This document shows, piece after piece, positions 17,224 through 25,147 of a DNA stretch of 64,000 bases. The first letter of the stretch is position 1. Every line of letters starts with the position of its first letter. The position numbers were made by a program, and so were the translations under genes. The DNA comes from JAQVEM01 sp964610315 (GTDB lineage: Bacteria; Actinomycetota; Humimicrobiia; Humimicrobiales; Humimicrobiaceae). The stretch spans positions 45,167 through 109,166 of the forward strand of contig CAZSVM010000005.1 of assembly GCA_964610315.1 (NCBI GenBank), in the 5' to 3' direction. The notes beneath the pieces are model-generated. The model was not told the origin of the DNA and searched no databases. It saw only the letters and a program-made list of their open reading frames with translations.

Positions 17224-18045
17224 CTAAATACTATTAAGAAAATCCAGTATAATTTGTTTTGCTATCTCGCTATTTTCTGTTCCGTCAAAGATATTGGTTC
17301 CATGGTTCTTACCCTCCAGTATTTTTATGCTTTTAGGTTCCGGTGATGCCTGATACAAAGCTTCTGCATCCCCTGCATAAGGCTGGTCTTGCCGGCTGAC
17401 TATAAAAAATTTTGGTGCATCTATATTAACCACTGCGTCCAGGGCAGACAAGTCACCCATTTCTGCAGGAGAAGATATAGATATGACCCCATCTATAGTC
17501 TGCTTTGAAGCTACTACCAGACTGATTGTTCCACCCATACTGGCACCTGTTAGAAATATTTTTTCCGCATCATACTGTTTTATAAAATTCAGGGCAGATT
17601 CCAGGTCCTTATCCATATTTAATATCTCTGATGTATCCCTACTTCCGCCAGATTTGCCGTATCCCCTGAAATCATAAGTCAGGACTATATAACCGTTATC
17701 TACCAGATACTGTGCAAAATAATACCAGGCTGCCTGGCTACTGCCAAACATATGAGATAATATTACCCACTTATTTCCGGTACCGAATATGTTTCCATTT
17801 ATTTCGATGCCATCTTCGGTGATAAAGGTCACTTCTCCTTCCGGCGCCTGCGGTTTTATCTCTTCTGCTGCTTCTCCCGTTTTCTCCCCGGTTTGCTCTT
17901 CTTCAGCCACTTCTTCTGCAGTTCCTTCTTCCAGTTGAGTACCAGCGGCTGTTTCCGAAGTTGTTTTGGTTTCTTTACATCCCCACAGGTTAAACGAGAA
18001 GATTAATATAATGATAAGTAATAATGTTGATATTTTATTTATCAC
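17224..18045 (-). CDS. Alpha/beta-hydrolase lipoprotein
   Basis: This 273-residue secreted lipoprotein has a signal helix ending in a L-W-G-C lipobox (Cys 23), a Glu/Ala-rich linker (about 30-70) and an alpha/beta-hydrolase domain. It shows D-F-R-G-Y-G-K-S-G-G, the nucleophile elbow G-A-S-M-G-G-T, a late Asp region (S-R-Q-D-Q-P-Y) and the C-terminal catalytic His in G-K-N-H-G. The likely role is esterase or peptidase-like hydrolysis on the outer face of the membrane; substrate unknown. It starts with GTG at 18045 behind a G-rich ribosome site and has its own promoter at 18093-18121, divergent from the receiver gene. Confidence 0.85.
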   Translation of the reverse strand: MINKISTLLLIIILIFSFNLWGCKETKTTSETAAGTQLEEGTAEEVAEEEQTGEKTGEAAEEIKPQAPEGEVTFITEDGIEINGNIFGTGNKWVILSHMFGSSQAAWYYFAQYLVDNGYIVLTYDFRGYGKSGGSRDTSEILNMDKDLESALNFIKQYDAEKIFLTGASMGGTISLVVASKQTIDGVISISSPAEMGDLSALDAVVNIDAPKFFIVSRQDQPYAGDAEALYQASPEPKSIKILEGKNHGTNIFDGTENSEIAKQIILDFLNSI

Positions 18046-18092
18046 TTGAACCCCCGTACCGTTTGAGTGATTTTTTTAACTATGATTTCAGT

Positions 18093-18121
18093 ATTATAAT
18101 GGAAATGTTATTTTTTGTCAG
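18093..18121 (-). promoter_or_regulatory. Minus-strand promoter of the hydrolase lipoprotein gene
   Basis: Read on the minus strand, CTGACA (18121-18116), a 17-base spacer and TATAAT (18098-18093) make a near-consensus vegetative promoter. It points away from the palindrome promoter module that begins at 18194, 72 bases to the right. Confidence 0.6.
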
Positions 18122-18193
18122 TGGATAAAATTTTCGATAAAACATTCAAATATTTTTATAATTGATATGATGGTTAGGTGAAAAGGAATCAAA

Positions 18194-18284
18194 ACTGGTC
18201 CAATGACCAGTAAAAAAACTCTCCCTTTTATATCCAAAAACTAGACTTACTGCCGTTATCATATTATATCTTTAAACCTATAAT
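18194..18284 (+). promoter_or_regulatory. Palindrome promoter module, copy 1 (before receiver-only gene)
   Basis: A perfect palindrome ACTGGTCCAATGACCAGT (18194-18211) is followed by the 15-mer CAAAAACTAGACTTA (18235-18249), a -35 box TTATCA (18256-18261), a 17-base spacer and TATAAT (18279-18284). The same arrangement with the same spacing recurs at 23597 and 26743. The predicted start, about 7 bases after TATAAT, falls on the ATG at 18292, so this transcript would be leaderless. Probably an activator site for the NarL-type regulator encoded at 26129. Confidence 0.75.
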
Positions 18285-18291
18285 TCACCCT

Positions 18292-18663
18292 ATGAATATT
18301 TTAATTGCAGAAGAAAGAAAAAACCTGCTGTCAGCTTTAAAGCTTTTGCTGGAGACAGAGATAGAACAAATAGATTATATAAGAGAAGTATCCGAGCGTA
18401 TGGACCTGGATAAAGCGGTAGAAGAAGAAAAACCGGATATTTTAATCATGGATGGGGAATTCTTGAACCATAATACCAAAGATGCCATTATATCTTTTAA
18501 AAAGTCTTACCCGGATATGTCACTGGTCATTATTGATTTTGATCATGGGAAAGAAAAGCAATATTTGAAACTAAATATAGATTTATTTATTACCAAAGGG
18601 AATCCCTCCACCAGGATATTAAATTCTCTTATAAATTTTGTAAAAAAGAAAGCAAGCAGGTGA
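18292..18663 (+). CDS. Stand-alone receiver-domain protein
   Basis: This 123-residue protein is a single response-regulator receiver fold with no output domain. The phospho-acceptor is Asp54 (L-I-M-D-G-E), the acidic pair is Glu7-Glu8 in place of the usual Asp-Asp, and the conserved Lys is in I-T-K-G-N. The Thr/Ser switch position reads I-I-D-F, so signalling may be unusual. It could act as a phosphate sink or as a protein-protein switch in the stress circuit. It is the first gene after palindrome promoter copy 1, and the start codon nearly coincides with the predicted transcription start. Confidence 0.8.
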   Translation: MNILIAEERKNLLSALKLLLETEIEQIDYIREVSERMDLDKAVEEEKPDILIMDGEFLNHNTKDAIISFKKSYPDMSLVIIDFDHGKEKQYLKLNIDLFITKGNPSTRILNSLINFVKKKASR

Positions 18664-18749
18664 CATTGCCCTTATGGATAAAATGATCGGATTAAGAGGT
18701 ACATTATTTAAGTTAATGGAAATATTAATATAAAGAAAGGAAGTAAAAA

Positions 18750-19148
18750 ATGACTGAGATCAATGAACTACTGCAAAGTGCGGATTTTAAAAAAGAAAAA
18801 CATGTCCCGGTAATAGATGCTCCGGATGTGGCCCAAAAAGGTGAACAGATAATGGTGGGTATAAGTGTAGGTAAAGAAATAGCTCACCCTAATACTACTC
18901 AGCATCATATAAGATGGATATCTGTTTTTTTCCTGCCTGATGGTGAAAAGTACCCTATACAGATTGGAGAGATTACCTTCACCGCCCACGGCAGTTCCAC
19001 TCAGGGAGCAGATACCAGTACCGTATATACCAATCACCAGGGTACTCTGGTATTTAAAACAGAAAAATCGGGAACCATACTGGCTTCCTCTTACTGTAAT
19101 ATACATGGATTATGGCAGAGTTCTAAAAAATTGGAAATTACCGGTTAA
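18750..19148 (+). CDS. Class II superoxide reductase (neelaredoxin type)
   Basis: This 132-residue protein contains only the catalytic Fe(His)4Cys domain, with no N-terminal desulforedoxin domain. Active-site elements are E-K-H-V-P-V-I, I-A-H-P-N-T-T-Q-H-H-I-R-W and C-N-I-H-G-L-W, where Glu/Lys near the N-terminus, four His and one Cys form the centre. It reduces superoxide to peroxide. It is the second gene in the run after palindrome copy 1 and would feed peroxide to the peroxiredoxin encoded at 20096. A class I enzyme is also present at 11.8 kb. A clear AAAGGAAG ribosome site precedes the ATG. Confidence 0.94.
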   Translation: MTEINELLQSADFKKEKHVPVIDAPDVAQKGEQIMVGISVGKEIAHPNTTQHHIRWISVFFLPDGEKYPIQIGEITFTAHGSSTQGADTSTVYTNHQGTLVFKTEKSGTILASSYCNIHGLWQSSKKLEITG

Positions 19149-19168
19149 GTACTGTGTTTGAATTTATA

Positions 19169-19762
19169 ATGAGAAAATTATTTATAATTTTAATTATGGG
19201 AGTATTCATCTTATCCATAAGTTGCGCTAAAAAAGATGCGGATAACAATTCTCAGGATTACTTCAGTAAAGCAGATCTTTTAAAGTATGGTTTAAATGAA
19301 AAAAGTGAAATGAATCCCCGGGAACAGTTTGAAATTCAATTAAAGGAATTCCATGATTTCAGCAGGGAGTTTTTTTCGGTATGGGATAATCATATTGAGG
19401 CAACGACTCCGCTTCTGAAAAAATTCAATAACAAAGATACCATTCTGGATGATAAAATTATGTATTCCGGAATGCTTAGGGAAAAATATGAAAAATTCAG
19501 CGATGACATAAAACAAATTACTCCTCCCCCGGAAGCAGCCAAAGCTTATCAATATGCCCTGAATGCCATATCCAAAAGGATATTATTCTTTAAGGAATTT
19601 GAAAAGGGAACCAGTATATACCAATTGACTGAGATTGAAAATGAGGCTTATCTTTATGAGACACTTTTTTGGGAGGAAATAGATAATATTTATAATCATT
19701 TTGACGAAATATCAGACCAACTAGGAATATCCGGTGATAGTGAATTTTTTTCCACAATCTAA
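19169..19762 (+). CDS. Hypothetical lipoprotein in the superoxide-reductase run
   Basis: This 197-residue protein starts with a short basic end, a hydrophobic helix and a S-I-S-C lipobox, which marks it as a lipoprotein. The mature part is helical and charged without recognisable motifs. I chose the ATG at 19169 since it begins directly with the signal peptide; a GTG at 19154 would add five residues, and neither has a strong ribosome site. It is 20 bases after the superoxide reductase gene and is probably cotranscribed. No function assigned. Confidence 0.7.
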   Translation: MRKLFIILIMGVFILSISCAKKDADNNSQDYFSKADLLKYGLNEKSEMNPREQFEIQLKEFHDFSREFFSVWDNHIEATTPLLKKFNNKDTILDDKIMYSGMLREKYEKFSDDIKQITPPPEAAKAYQYALNAISKRILFFKEFEKGTSIYQLTEIENEAYLYETLFWEEIDNIYNHFDEISDQLGISGDSEFFSTI

Positions 19763-19836
19763 AGTAATACCATTTTAAGAATATATTTGAACTATTCAAG
19801 GGAAATTTATAAAAAAAATTAAGGTCAGGATTTAAA

Positions 19837-20064
19837 ATGAACAAAGAAAACCGTGACATTAAATGTCCTCACTGTGGAAAATTTATAAGAAAGTTGGCTT
19901 CTATATGCCCCTACTGCGGAGCAAAACCTGTGAATCCTCCGGATAAAGGAGGATTTATCTGCAGAAATTGCGGCAAGAAAATACCACCAAAAAATATTCA
20001 GCCCCACAAAAAGAACTACAGCAGTGCTATTAGTCGCTGTCCTTATTGCGGCATAAAAATTTAG
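19837..20064 (+). CDS. Small double zinc-ribbon protein
   Basis: This 75-residue protein has four CxxC knuckles: C-P-H-C, C-P-Y-C, C-R-N-C and C-P-Y-C. They are arranged as two zinc ribbons joined by a Pro-rich linker. Nothing else is recognisable. Such small ribbon proteins bind nucleic acids or act as adaptors, and zinc release under oxidation is possible; that is inference. It lies in the same direction between the lipoprotein and peroxiredoxin genes. Confidence 0.75.
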   Translation: MNKENRDIKCPHCGKFIRKLASICPYCGAKPVNPPDKGGFICRNCGKKIPPKNIQPHKKNYSSAISRCPYCGIKI

Positions 20065-20095
20065 TTAAGAAATAATACGATAGAAAGGTGTTTAT

Positions 20096-20536
20096 ATGTT
20101 AAGAGAAAAAATAGAAGCTCCCGATTTTAAGTTAATGGATCAGAATAATAAATTTCATACTCTCTCTGACTATAAAGGCAAATGGGTAGTTATTTATTTT
20201 TACCCCAGAGACAATAGTCCTGGCTGTACCAGGGAAGCAGCAAATTTCAGGGATAATATCGATAAATTTAAAAAACTTAATGCGGAAGTGATAGGAATAA
20301 GTCCGGACTCACCGATGAGCCATAAAAAATTCGCAAAGCACTATAATCTGCCTATAATTCTTCTTTCGGATAAGACAAAAGAGGTAATAAATAAATATCA
20401 AGCCAGTGGAATCATTACCAAAAGAATTTCTTATCTGATTAATCCGGATGGGATTATTGAAAAAACCTATCCTACAGTAAATCCTGCCAGACATGCAGAG
20501 GAAATTTTAAGTGATCTGGAAGAATTCAGTAAATAA
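20096..20536 (+). CDS. bcp: Peroxiredoxin of the Bcp/PrxQ type
   Basis: This 146-residue thioredoxin-fold protein has the peroxidatic Cys in S-P-G-C-T-R-E-A-A. The usual resolving Cys five residues later (E-A-C in many Bcp proteins) is Ala here, so it should act as a one-Cys type or use an external thiol. Other family features are P-D-F-K-L-M-D, V-V-I-Y-F-Y-P-R-D and the R-I-S-Y-L-I-N-P-D-G strand. It reduces peroxide, including that made by the superoxide reductase two genes upstream. It is preceded by a GAAAGGTG ribosome site. Confidence 0.92.
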   Translation: MLREKIEAPDFKLMDQNNKFHTLSDYKGKWVVIYFYPRDNSPGCTREAANFRDNIDKFKKLNAEVIGISPDSPMSHKKFAKHYNLPIILLSDKTKEVINKYQASGIITKRISYLINPDGIIEKTYPTVNPARHAEEILSDLEEFSK

Positions 20537-20578
20537 TAGAAATTAATTTATAAATAGCTAATTTTAGGAAGGATTAAG

Positions 20579-20773
20579 ATGAAAGTAAGAATAGATAAAG
20601 ATCGCTGTACCGGTGAAGGAATTTGCCAGGATACCTGTCCGGAGATTTTCAGATTAAATGAGGAAACGGATCTGGCAGAAGTAATTAAAACGGATTATGA
20701 CGAAAATGATATGGAATGCATCAGGGAAGCTTCGGAAAGCTGTCCTTCGGAAGCTATAATAATCGAAGAATGA
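20579..20773 (+). CDS. Single-cluster ferredoxin with altered cluster ligand
   Basis: This 64-residue ferredoxin begins M-K-V-R-I-D-K-D-R-C. The cluster motif reads C-T-G-E-G-I-C-Q-D-T-C-P with a distal S-C-P, so the second of the four usual Cys positions is Glu. In related one-cluster ferredoxins a non-Cys residue here favours a [3Fe-4S] or an easily converted [4Fe-4S] cluster. It may supply electrons to the peroxiredoxin or superoxide reductase in the same run. Its stop overlaps the next gene's start (ATGA at 20770). Confidence 0.9.
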   Translation: MKVRIDKDRCTGEGICQDTCPEIFRLNEETDLAEVIKTDYDENDMECIREASESCPSEAIIIEE

Positions 20774-21234
20774 AAAAATTAAAGTTAAAAGGCGAAGATT
20801 CAGAGGAAACAAAGGTGCTCTATATAAATTATTATCTGGAGCATTATATTGTAGATGAAGACAATAATGAGATTGTCATTAAAACCAGAGAGGGGGAAAT
20901 GGTATATTTCAGAGATAATCTGGATACCCATGCCTTTACCGGCAGCAGAAAGATAAGCGGTAAAAAAACGGAGAGATATTTTGATTTTGCCAAAGCCAGG
21001 ATACTAAGCTGGATAAGAGAAATAATTGAAGAGAATAGTAAACTTGAAATAATAAAAAAAGATTACTATGATCTCCGGAAGAAAATATGGAAAAGATATT
21101 ATCTGTATCCGGAGAAAAAATATTTTGTAGTATTATTGAAAGATAAAAAAGGTGATTTTGTTTTCAAATCCCACTACCGGATGAATAACTCCAAAAAGTA
21201 TAAAAATAAGTTAAAATTTTTAAGTATAAATTAA
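20770..21234 (+). CDS. Uncharacterised small basic protein, possible BECR-fold nuclease
   Basis: This 154-residue protein overlaps the ferredoxin stop by an ATGA junction, which is why I start it at 20770 instead of the upstream in-frame ATG at 20716. The C-terminal half is basic and has the order F-D-F-A-K-A-R-I-L-S-W-I-R-E-I-I, then K-R-Y-Y-L-Y-P, then F-V-V-L-L-K, then F-V-F-K-S-H-Y. This order recalls phage-type Barnase/EndoU/ColicinE5/RelE-like (PBECR) domains, but the match is from memory and weak. No antitoxin-like gene is beside it. It is the last gene before a strong hairpin. Confidence 0.55.
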   Translation: MKKLKLKGEDSEETKVLYINYYLEHYIVDEDNNEIVIKTREGEMVYFRDNLDTHAFTGSRKISGKKTERYFDFAKARILSWIREIIEENSKLEIIKKDYYDLRKKIWKRYYLYPEKKYFVVLLKDKKGDFVFKSHYRMNNSKKYKNKLKFLSIN

Positions 21235-21235
21235 A

Positions 21236-21260
21236 AACCGCTGATTAAGACTCAGCGGTT
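21236..21260. terminator. Strong hairpin at end of the 18.3-21.2 kb gene run
   Basis: AACCGCTGA (21236-21244) and TCAGCGGTT (21252-21260) form a perfect 9-bp stem with a 7-base loop. No T-run follows on the plus strand. On the minus strand five T follow the stem, though no gene on that strand needs it. Best read as the 3' end of the operon. Confidence 0.5.
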
Positions 21261-21446
21261 AAGCCCTTACTTATACAAAAAAGCATAAGTAACTGTTATC
21301 ACTAACATCAATTTTATTTTAGACTCTTTGCATAAACTTGTAAAGTATCAGATCTAATAATTCAATTAAAAATTGAGGAATACACGGAAATATTATAATA
21401 TTTAGCTAGTTTTGTTTTTGAAAAATACACTGATTTATTAATTATA

Positions 21447-23582
21447 ATGATAAAGTCTTTTTTGAAGCGTAATTATGTTACCCTTATAATCGGTCTGGTT
21501 TCTATTATAGGCCTTTATTTTATAAGCCTTTACAGCTATCTTCTGTATCACAGTCTTGTAGAATTATTTAGCATTATAATCGCCTTTGCTATATTCATTA
21601 TCGCCTGGAACTCAAAAAAGTTCCTGGATAATAATTATCTATTATTTATAGGGATCGCCTACCTCTTTGTAGCTTTGTTGGATTTATTTCACGCCCTTGC
21701 ATACAAGGGAATGGGCGTATTCATCGGTTTTATGGGATCGAACCTGGCAACCCAGCTCTGGATATCTTCGAGATATCTTGAAAGCATTTCTCTTCTTCTG
21801 GCTCTGTTCTTTATTATAAGAAAGTTGAATTACAAAATTCAATTTATTAGTTATTCGATAGTTACCATTTTGATTTTACTCTCTATTTTTTACTGGAAAA
21901 TATTCCCGACTTGTTATATAGAGGGATTGGGCCTTACCCACTTTAAAATTATAAGTGAATATGTAATATCCTTTATAATCCTTACCGCAATCTTTTTTCT
22001 ATATCTGTTCCGGAAGGAATTCAACCGAATGGTTTTGAACCTGATTATAGCTTCTCTGGTTGTAACTATTTTATCGGAATTATCTTTTACTTTGTACGTA
22101 GATGTATATGGGTTTTTAAACCAGTTAGGACATTTTTTTAAACTTTTATCATTTTTTCTAATCTATAAAGCTATTATCGAAACAGGATTTTCCCAGCCTT
22201 TTGATTTACTTTTTTTCAAATTAAAAAGAAGCGAAAAATATCTCAAGGAAAGTGAAGAAAAATTTCGTTCACTTTATTTTTCCATGAATGAAGGTGCCTG
22301 TTTGTATGAAATAATATATGATGATTCAAAAAAGCCGGTAGATTATAGAATTATAGATGTCAATAATGCTTATCAGTCTATGTTGGGTTTTGGAAGAGAC
22401 CAGGTTATCGGTAAGAAAGCTTCGGAAATTTACGGAACCGATATAACTCCTTATCTTGGTATTTATGCAAAGGTTGCAGAATCGGGAGAACCAGCCAGAT
22501 TCGAAGCTTATTTCCCTTCCATGACAAAGTATTTTTCCGTTTCGGTTTTTTCTCCTTCCAGGGGGAAAATTGCCACTTTATTTTCTGATGTAACCGATCA
22601 GAAAAAAAATGAAAAGGAAATAGAAAACTTATCAAGATTCCCATCGGAAAACCCCAATCCGGTAATGAGAATAAATGACAAAAATTTAGTTATTTATGCG
22701 AATGAGCCGGCTGGAAAAATATTACAACAATTAAATACCGGGAAAAGAGATATATTTTTAAAATTTTTACATGATTTGATTGGCAGCGGGAAGAAAGATA
22801 ATAAAACCGGACTGAAAACAGTTGAAATTAAAATCGGCGAATCAATTTATGGATTTACCGTTATTCCGGTAAAAGATTTTAACTATTTCAACATTTACGG
22901 AAAGGACATAACGGACAGCAAAAAAACTGAAAGACTGCATTATAAAATAAAAAAAGAAAAAGCCTTGAATGAAGAAAGAAACAAGCTGGCCAGAGAATTG
23001 CATGATACCGTAACCCAAACCCTTTTTTCGGCAAATCTTATTGCGGAGGTTATTCCAAAATTATGGAAAAAGAATCCGGATATGGTGATGGAAAGGCTGG
23101 AAGAAGTAAGGCAATTGAATAAGGCTGCTCTTATGGAAATGCGTACTTTACTTTATGAATTGAAACCTTCTACTCTTGAAAATGAGAATCTTGGAGATTT
23201 ACTGCGGGAGCTGGTAAAATCCATGGGCACCAGAACCGGAATTCATATGGAGATAGATATAAGCGGGGAATATAAATTTCCGGTAAAAATCGAACTTGGT
23301 TTTTACCGGATTGCGCAGGAAGCGTTAAATAATATAATTAAACATTCCAGTGCGGCTCATGCCCGTCTTATTTTAAAAGTTCTTTCCCGAAAAATATATA
23401 TGGAAATTACTGATGACGGACGGGGCTTTGATGAAGAAAAGATTTCCTCTACAAATTTGGGGCTGTCCATAATGAGAGAAAGAGCAAAACTAATAGGTGC
23501 ATCCATCGGTATCAATAGTTCACCAGGTGAAGGTACCAAAATTACGGTTATTTATAAAAAAAAGAATAGAATAAAGAAGTAA
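21447..23582 (+). CDS. MASE3-PAS-PAS-HisKA_3 sensor histidine kinase
   Basis: This 711-residue kinase has a MASE3-type membrane sensor of about seven or eight helices (1-245), two PAS domains (about 270-395 and 400-495), a HisKA_3 dimerisation domain with H-box E-L-H-D-T-V-T-Q (phospho-His near 519) and an HATPase domain (about 610-705; E-A-L-N-N-I, D-D-G-R-G-F and G-L-S-I-M). HisKA_3 kinases partner with NarL/LuxR-type regulators, and one is encoded at 26129. MASE3 ligands are unknown; PAS could sense redox or oxygen. Palindrome copy 2 starts 15 bases after its stop. Confidence 0.93.
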   Translation: MIKSFLKRNYVTLIIGLVSIIGLYFISLYSYLLYHSLVELFSIIIAFAIFIIAWNSKKFLDNNYLLFIGIAYLFVALLDLFHALAYKGMGVFIGFMGSNLATQLWISSRYLESISLLLALFFIIRKLNYKIQFISYSIVTILILLSIFYWKIFPTCYIEGLGLTHFKIISEYVISFIILTAIFFLYLFRKEFNRMVLNLIIASLVVTILSELSFTLYVDVYGFLNQLGHFFKLLSFFLIYKAIIETGFSQPFDLLFFKLKRSEKYLKESEEKFRSLYFSMNEGACLYEIIYDDSKKPVDYRIIDVNNAYQSMLGFGRDQVIGKKASEIYGTDITPYLGIYAKVAESGEPARFEAYFPSMTKYFSVSVFSPSRGKIATLFSDVTDQKKNEKEIENLSRFPSENPNPVMRINDKNLVIYANEPAGKILQQLNTGKRDIFLKFLHDLIGSGKKDNKTGLKTVEIKIGESIYGFTVIPVKDFNYFNIYGKDITDSKKTERLHYKIKKEKALNEERNKLARELHDTVTQTLFSANLIAEVIPKLWKKNPDMVMERLEEVRQLNKAALMEMRTLLYELKPSTLENENLGDLLRELVKSMGTRTGIHMEIDISGEYKFPVKIELGFYRIAQEALNNIIKHSSAAHARLILKVLSRKIYMEITDDGRGFDEEKISSTNLGLSIMRERAKLIGASIGINSSPGEGTKITVIYKKKNRIKK

Positions 23583-23596
23583 CCTCTCAGTAATTA

Positions 23597-23687
23597 ACTG
23601 GTCCAATGGCCAGTAAAAAAACCCTTCCTTTTATATTCAAAAACTATACTTAATATCATTACCATAAGTTATCTTTGAACCTATAAT
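23597..23687 (+). promoter_or_regulatory. Palindrome promoter module, copy 2 (before GT4 gene)
   Basis: The palindrome ACTGGTCCAATGGCCAGT (23597-23614, one mismatch in the right arm) is followed by CAAAAACTATACTTA (23638-23652), TTACCA (23659-23664), a 17-base spacer and TATAAT (23682-23687). Spacing from palindrome to -10 equals copy 1. Transcription would start near 23694, leaving a leader of about 125 bases before the GTG at 23819. Within that leader a short CTCTT/AAGAG stem lies just before the GGGAGG ribosome site. Confidence 0.75.
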
Positions 23688-23818
23688 AATTTCTATTAGT
23701 ATTCTGGCTGTTGTCAAAGGAAACCTATGGCAGTTTTAGTTTTATCATTAAGGAAACAAATAAACTAAAAAAAAAACCGGTAACCCGCTCTTCATAAGAG
23801 TTCCCGGGAGGTTTTAAG

Positions 23819-25054
23819 GTGGGAAAGCTAAAAAGAATTTTAAGAGAGAAATGCGATGGTATAAACAGTATATTCATATCTTCGTTCGTTCCCCGAAAAT
23901 GTGGTATTGCTACCTATACCAGGGATTTGACCAGAGCCATTGATCTCATAAGCCCTCACTGCCAGTCAAAAATCATAGCCATGGTTAAGCCTGAGGATAA
24001 TATCGATTATCCTCCCCAGGTTAAGTTTAAAATCAACCAGTATGATATCGGTTCCTATTTTAAAGCTGCTGATTATATCAATAAATCCCCGGTAGATATA
24101 GTTATTCTGGAACATGAATTCGGACTGTACGGCGGTGAGTTCGGAACTTATATCAATAAAATAGCTGAATTGATAAAAAAACCCCTGATTATAACCGCTC
24201 ACACGGTTCCCGATGACCCGGATGAAGGATTTGGCCTGGCTTTAAAAGATGTCATCCGGTTTGCAGACCGGTTAATAGTCATGATGCCGGAAAGCCTGCA
24301 GAAGCTTATTAGAAGATATAACTATCCCCCAGAAAAAATAGAAATTATCCCTCACGGGGTTCCCGATATCCCTCCTGAATTTGACGGCCTGTATAAAAGT
24401 AAAAAGGGACTCAAAAATAACTTGATTCTGGGAAATATAAATCTGCTCTCGGCAAATAAGGGACTTGAATATACCATAGAGGCCTTGAAGGAAATTAAAA
24501 GTCATATCCCCGATGTCCTGTACCTGATAATCGGCCAGACCCATCCCAACGTGCTGCAGTTCGAGGGTGAGAGATACAGGAATTTCCTAAAAGAAGAAAT
24601 AAAGAGGCTGGGCCTGCAGGATAACGTAAGGTTTATAAATAAATATATATCCTTAGAAGAACTTATTTCCTGGCTAAGAACCATTGATATATATATAACT
24701 CCCTATATGGACCCCCAGCAGTCTGCCTCCGGCGCCCTGGCCTATGCCATCGGAGTTGGTAAAGTATGCATCTCCACTCCTTATCTATATGCCAAAGAGG
24801 TCCTGGCCAGGGGAAGAGGTATAATAGTACCTTTTAAGGACCCCGGGGCAATTGCTCATGCAGTAATGGAGATATCCGGAAATCCTCAAAAAAGACTGGA
24901 GATCGAAGATAAGGCATACAAATACGGGAGACTTATGACCTGGTATAATGTAGCATTGCAATATCTTCGTTCATTCAATGAGATTTTATATGGGTATGAG
25001 AGTAGGGAAGAGGAATTTGATCAGGGCAGTATGGTGGAAACTTATTCCGCCTGA
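23819..25054 (+). CDS. GT4-family glycosyltransferase
   Basis: This 411-residue retaining glycosyltransferase has the GT-B fold. The N-terminal half holds F-V-P-R-K-C-G-I-A-T-Y-T-R-D-L and V-I-L-E-H-E-F-G-L-Y; the C-terminal half holds the nucleotide-sugar site with I-P-H-G-V-P, N-L-L-S-A-N-K-G-L and P-Q-Q-S-A-S-G-A. It starts with GTG at 23819, seven bases after GGGAGG. It is the first gene after palindrome copy 2. A close paralogue lies at 31639, with long near-identical DNA stretches, so duplication was recent. Linked GH130 genes suggest mannose-type chemistry; donor and acceptor are not proven. Confidence 0.9.
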   Translation: MGKLKRILREKCDGINSIFISSFVPRKCGIATYTRDLTRAIDLISPHCQSKIIAMVKPEDNIDYPPQVKFKINQYDIGSYFKAADYINKSPVDIVILEHEFGLYGGEFGTYINKIAELIKKPLIITAHTVPDDPDEGFGLALKDVIRFADRLIVMMPESLQKLIRRYNYPPEKIEIIPHGVPDIPPEFDGLYKSKKGLKNNLILGNINLLSANKGLEYTIEALKEIKSHIPDVLYLIIGQTHPNVLQFEGERYRNFLKEEIKRLGLQDNVRFINKYISLEELISWLRTIDIYITPYMDPQQSASGALAYAIGVGKVCISTPYLYAKEVLARGRGIIVPFKDPGAIAHAVMEISGNPQKRLEIEDKAYKYGRLMTWYNVALQYLRSFNEILYGYESREEEFDQGSMVETYSA

Positions 25055-25069
25055 TTTCGGGAGCGTTTT

Positions 25070-25108
25070 TTGGATACTCTTAAAAAGATAAGGTTGAAAA
25101 CAATTTGA
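25070..25108 (+). pseudogene. Remnant 5' end of a duplicated six-hairpin gene
   Basis: A TTG at 25070 opens a 12-codon frame (M-D-T-L-K-K-I-R-L-K-T-I) ending at TGA 25106-25108. It matches the first codons of the gene at 32888 (M-D-P-L-K-K-I-R), at the DNA level as well, and occupies the same place directly after the paralogous GT4 gene. It appears to be what remains of the partner gene after a tandem duplication and deletion. Confidence 0.7.
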
Positions 25109-25147
25109 AATAGAAAATTTAATATAGGGTGAGCACGGAAAAAACAT

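Noticed and set aside
23777..23807. Possible leader hairpin (CTCTT/AAGAG inside CCGG/CCGG) just before the ribosome site of the GT4 gene
   Set aside because: Short stems with a large internal bulge, no family of RNA elements recognised; not listed as a riboswitch.
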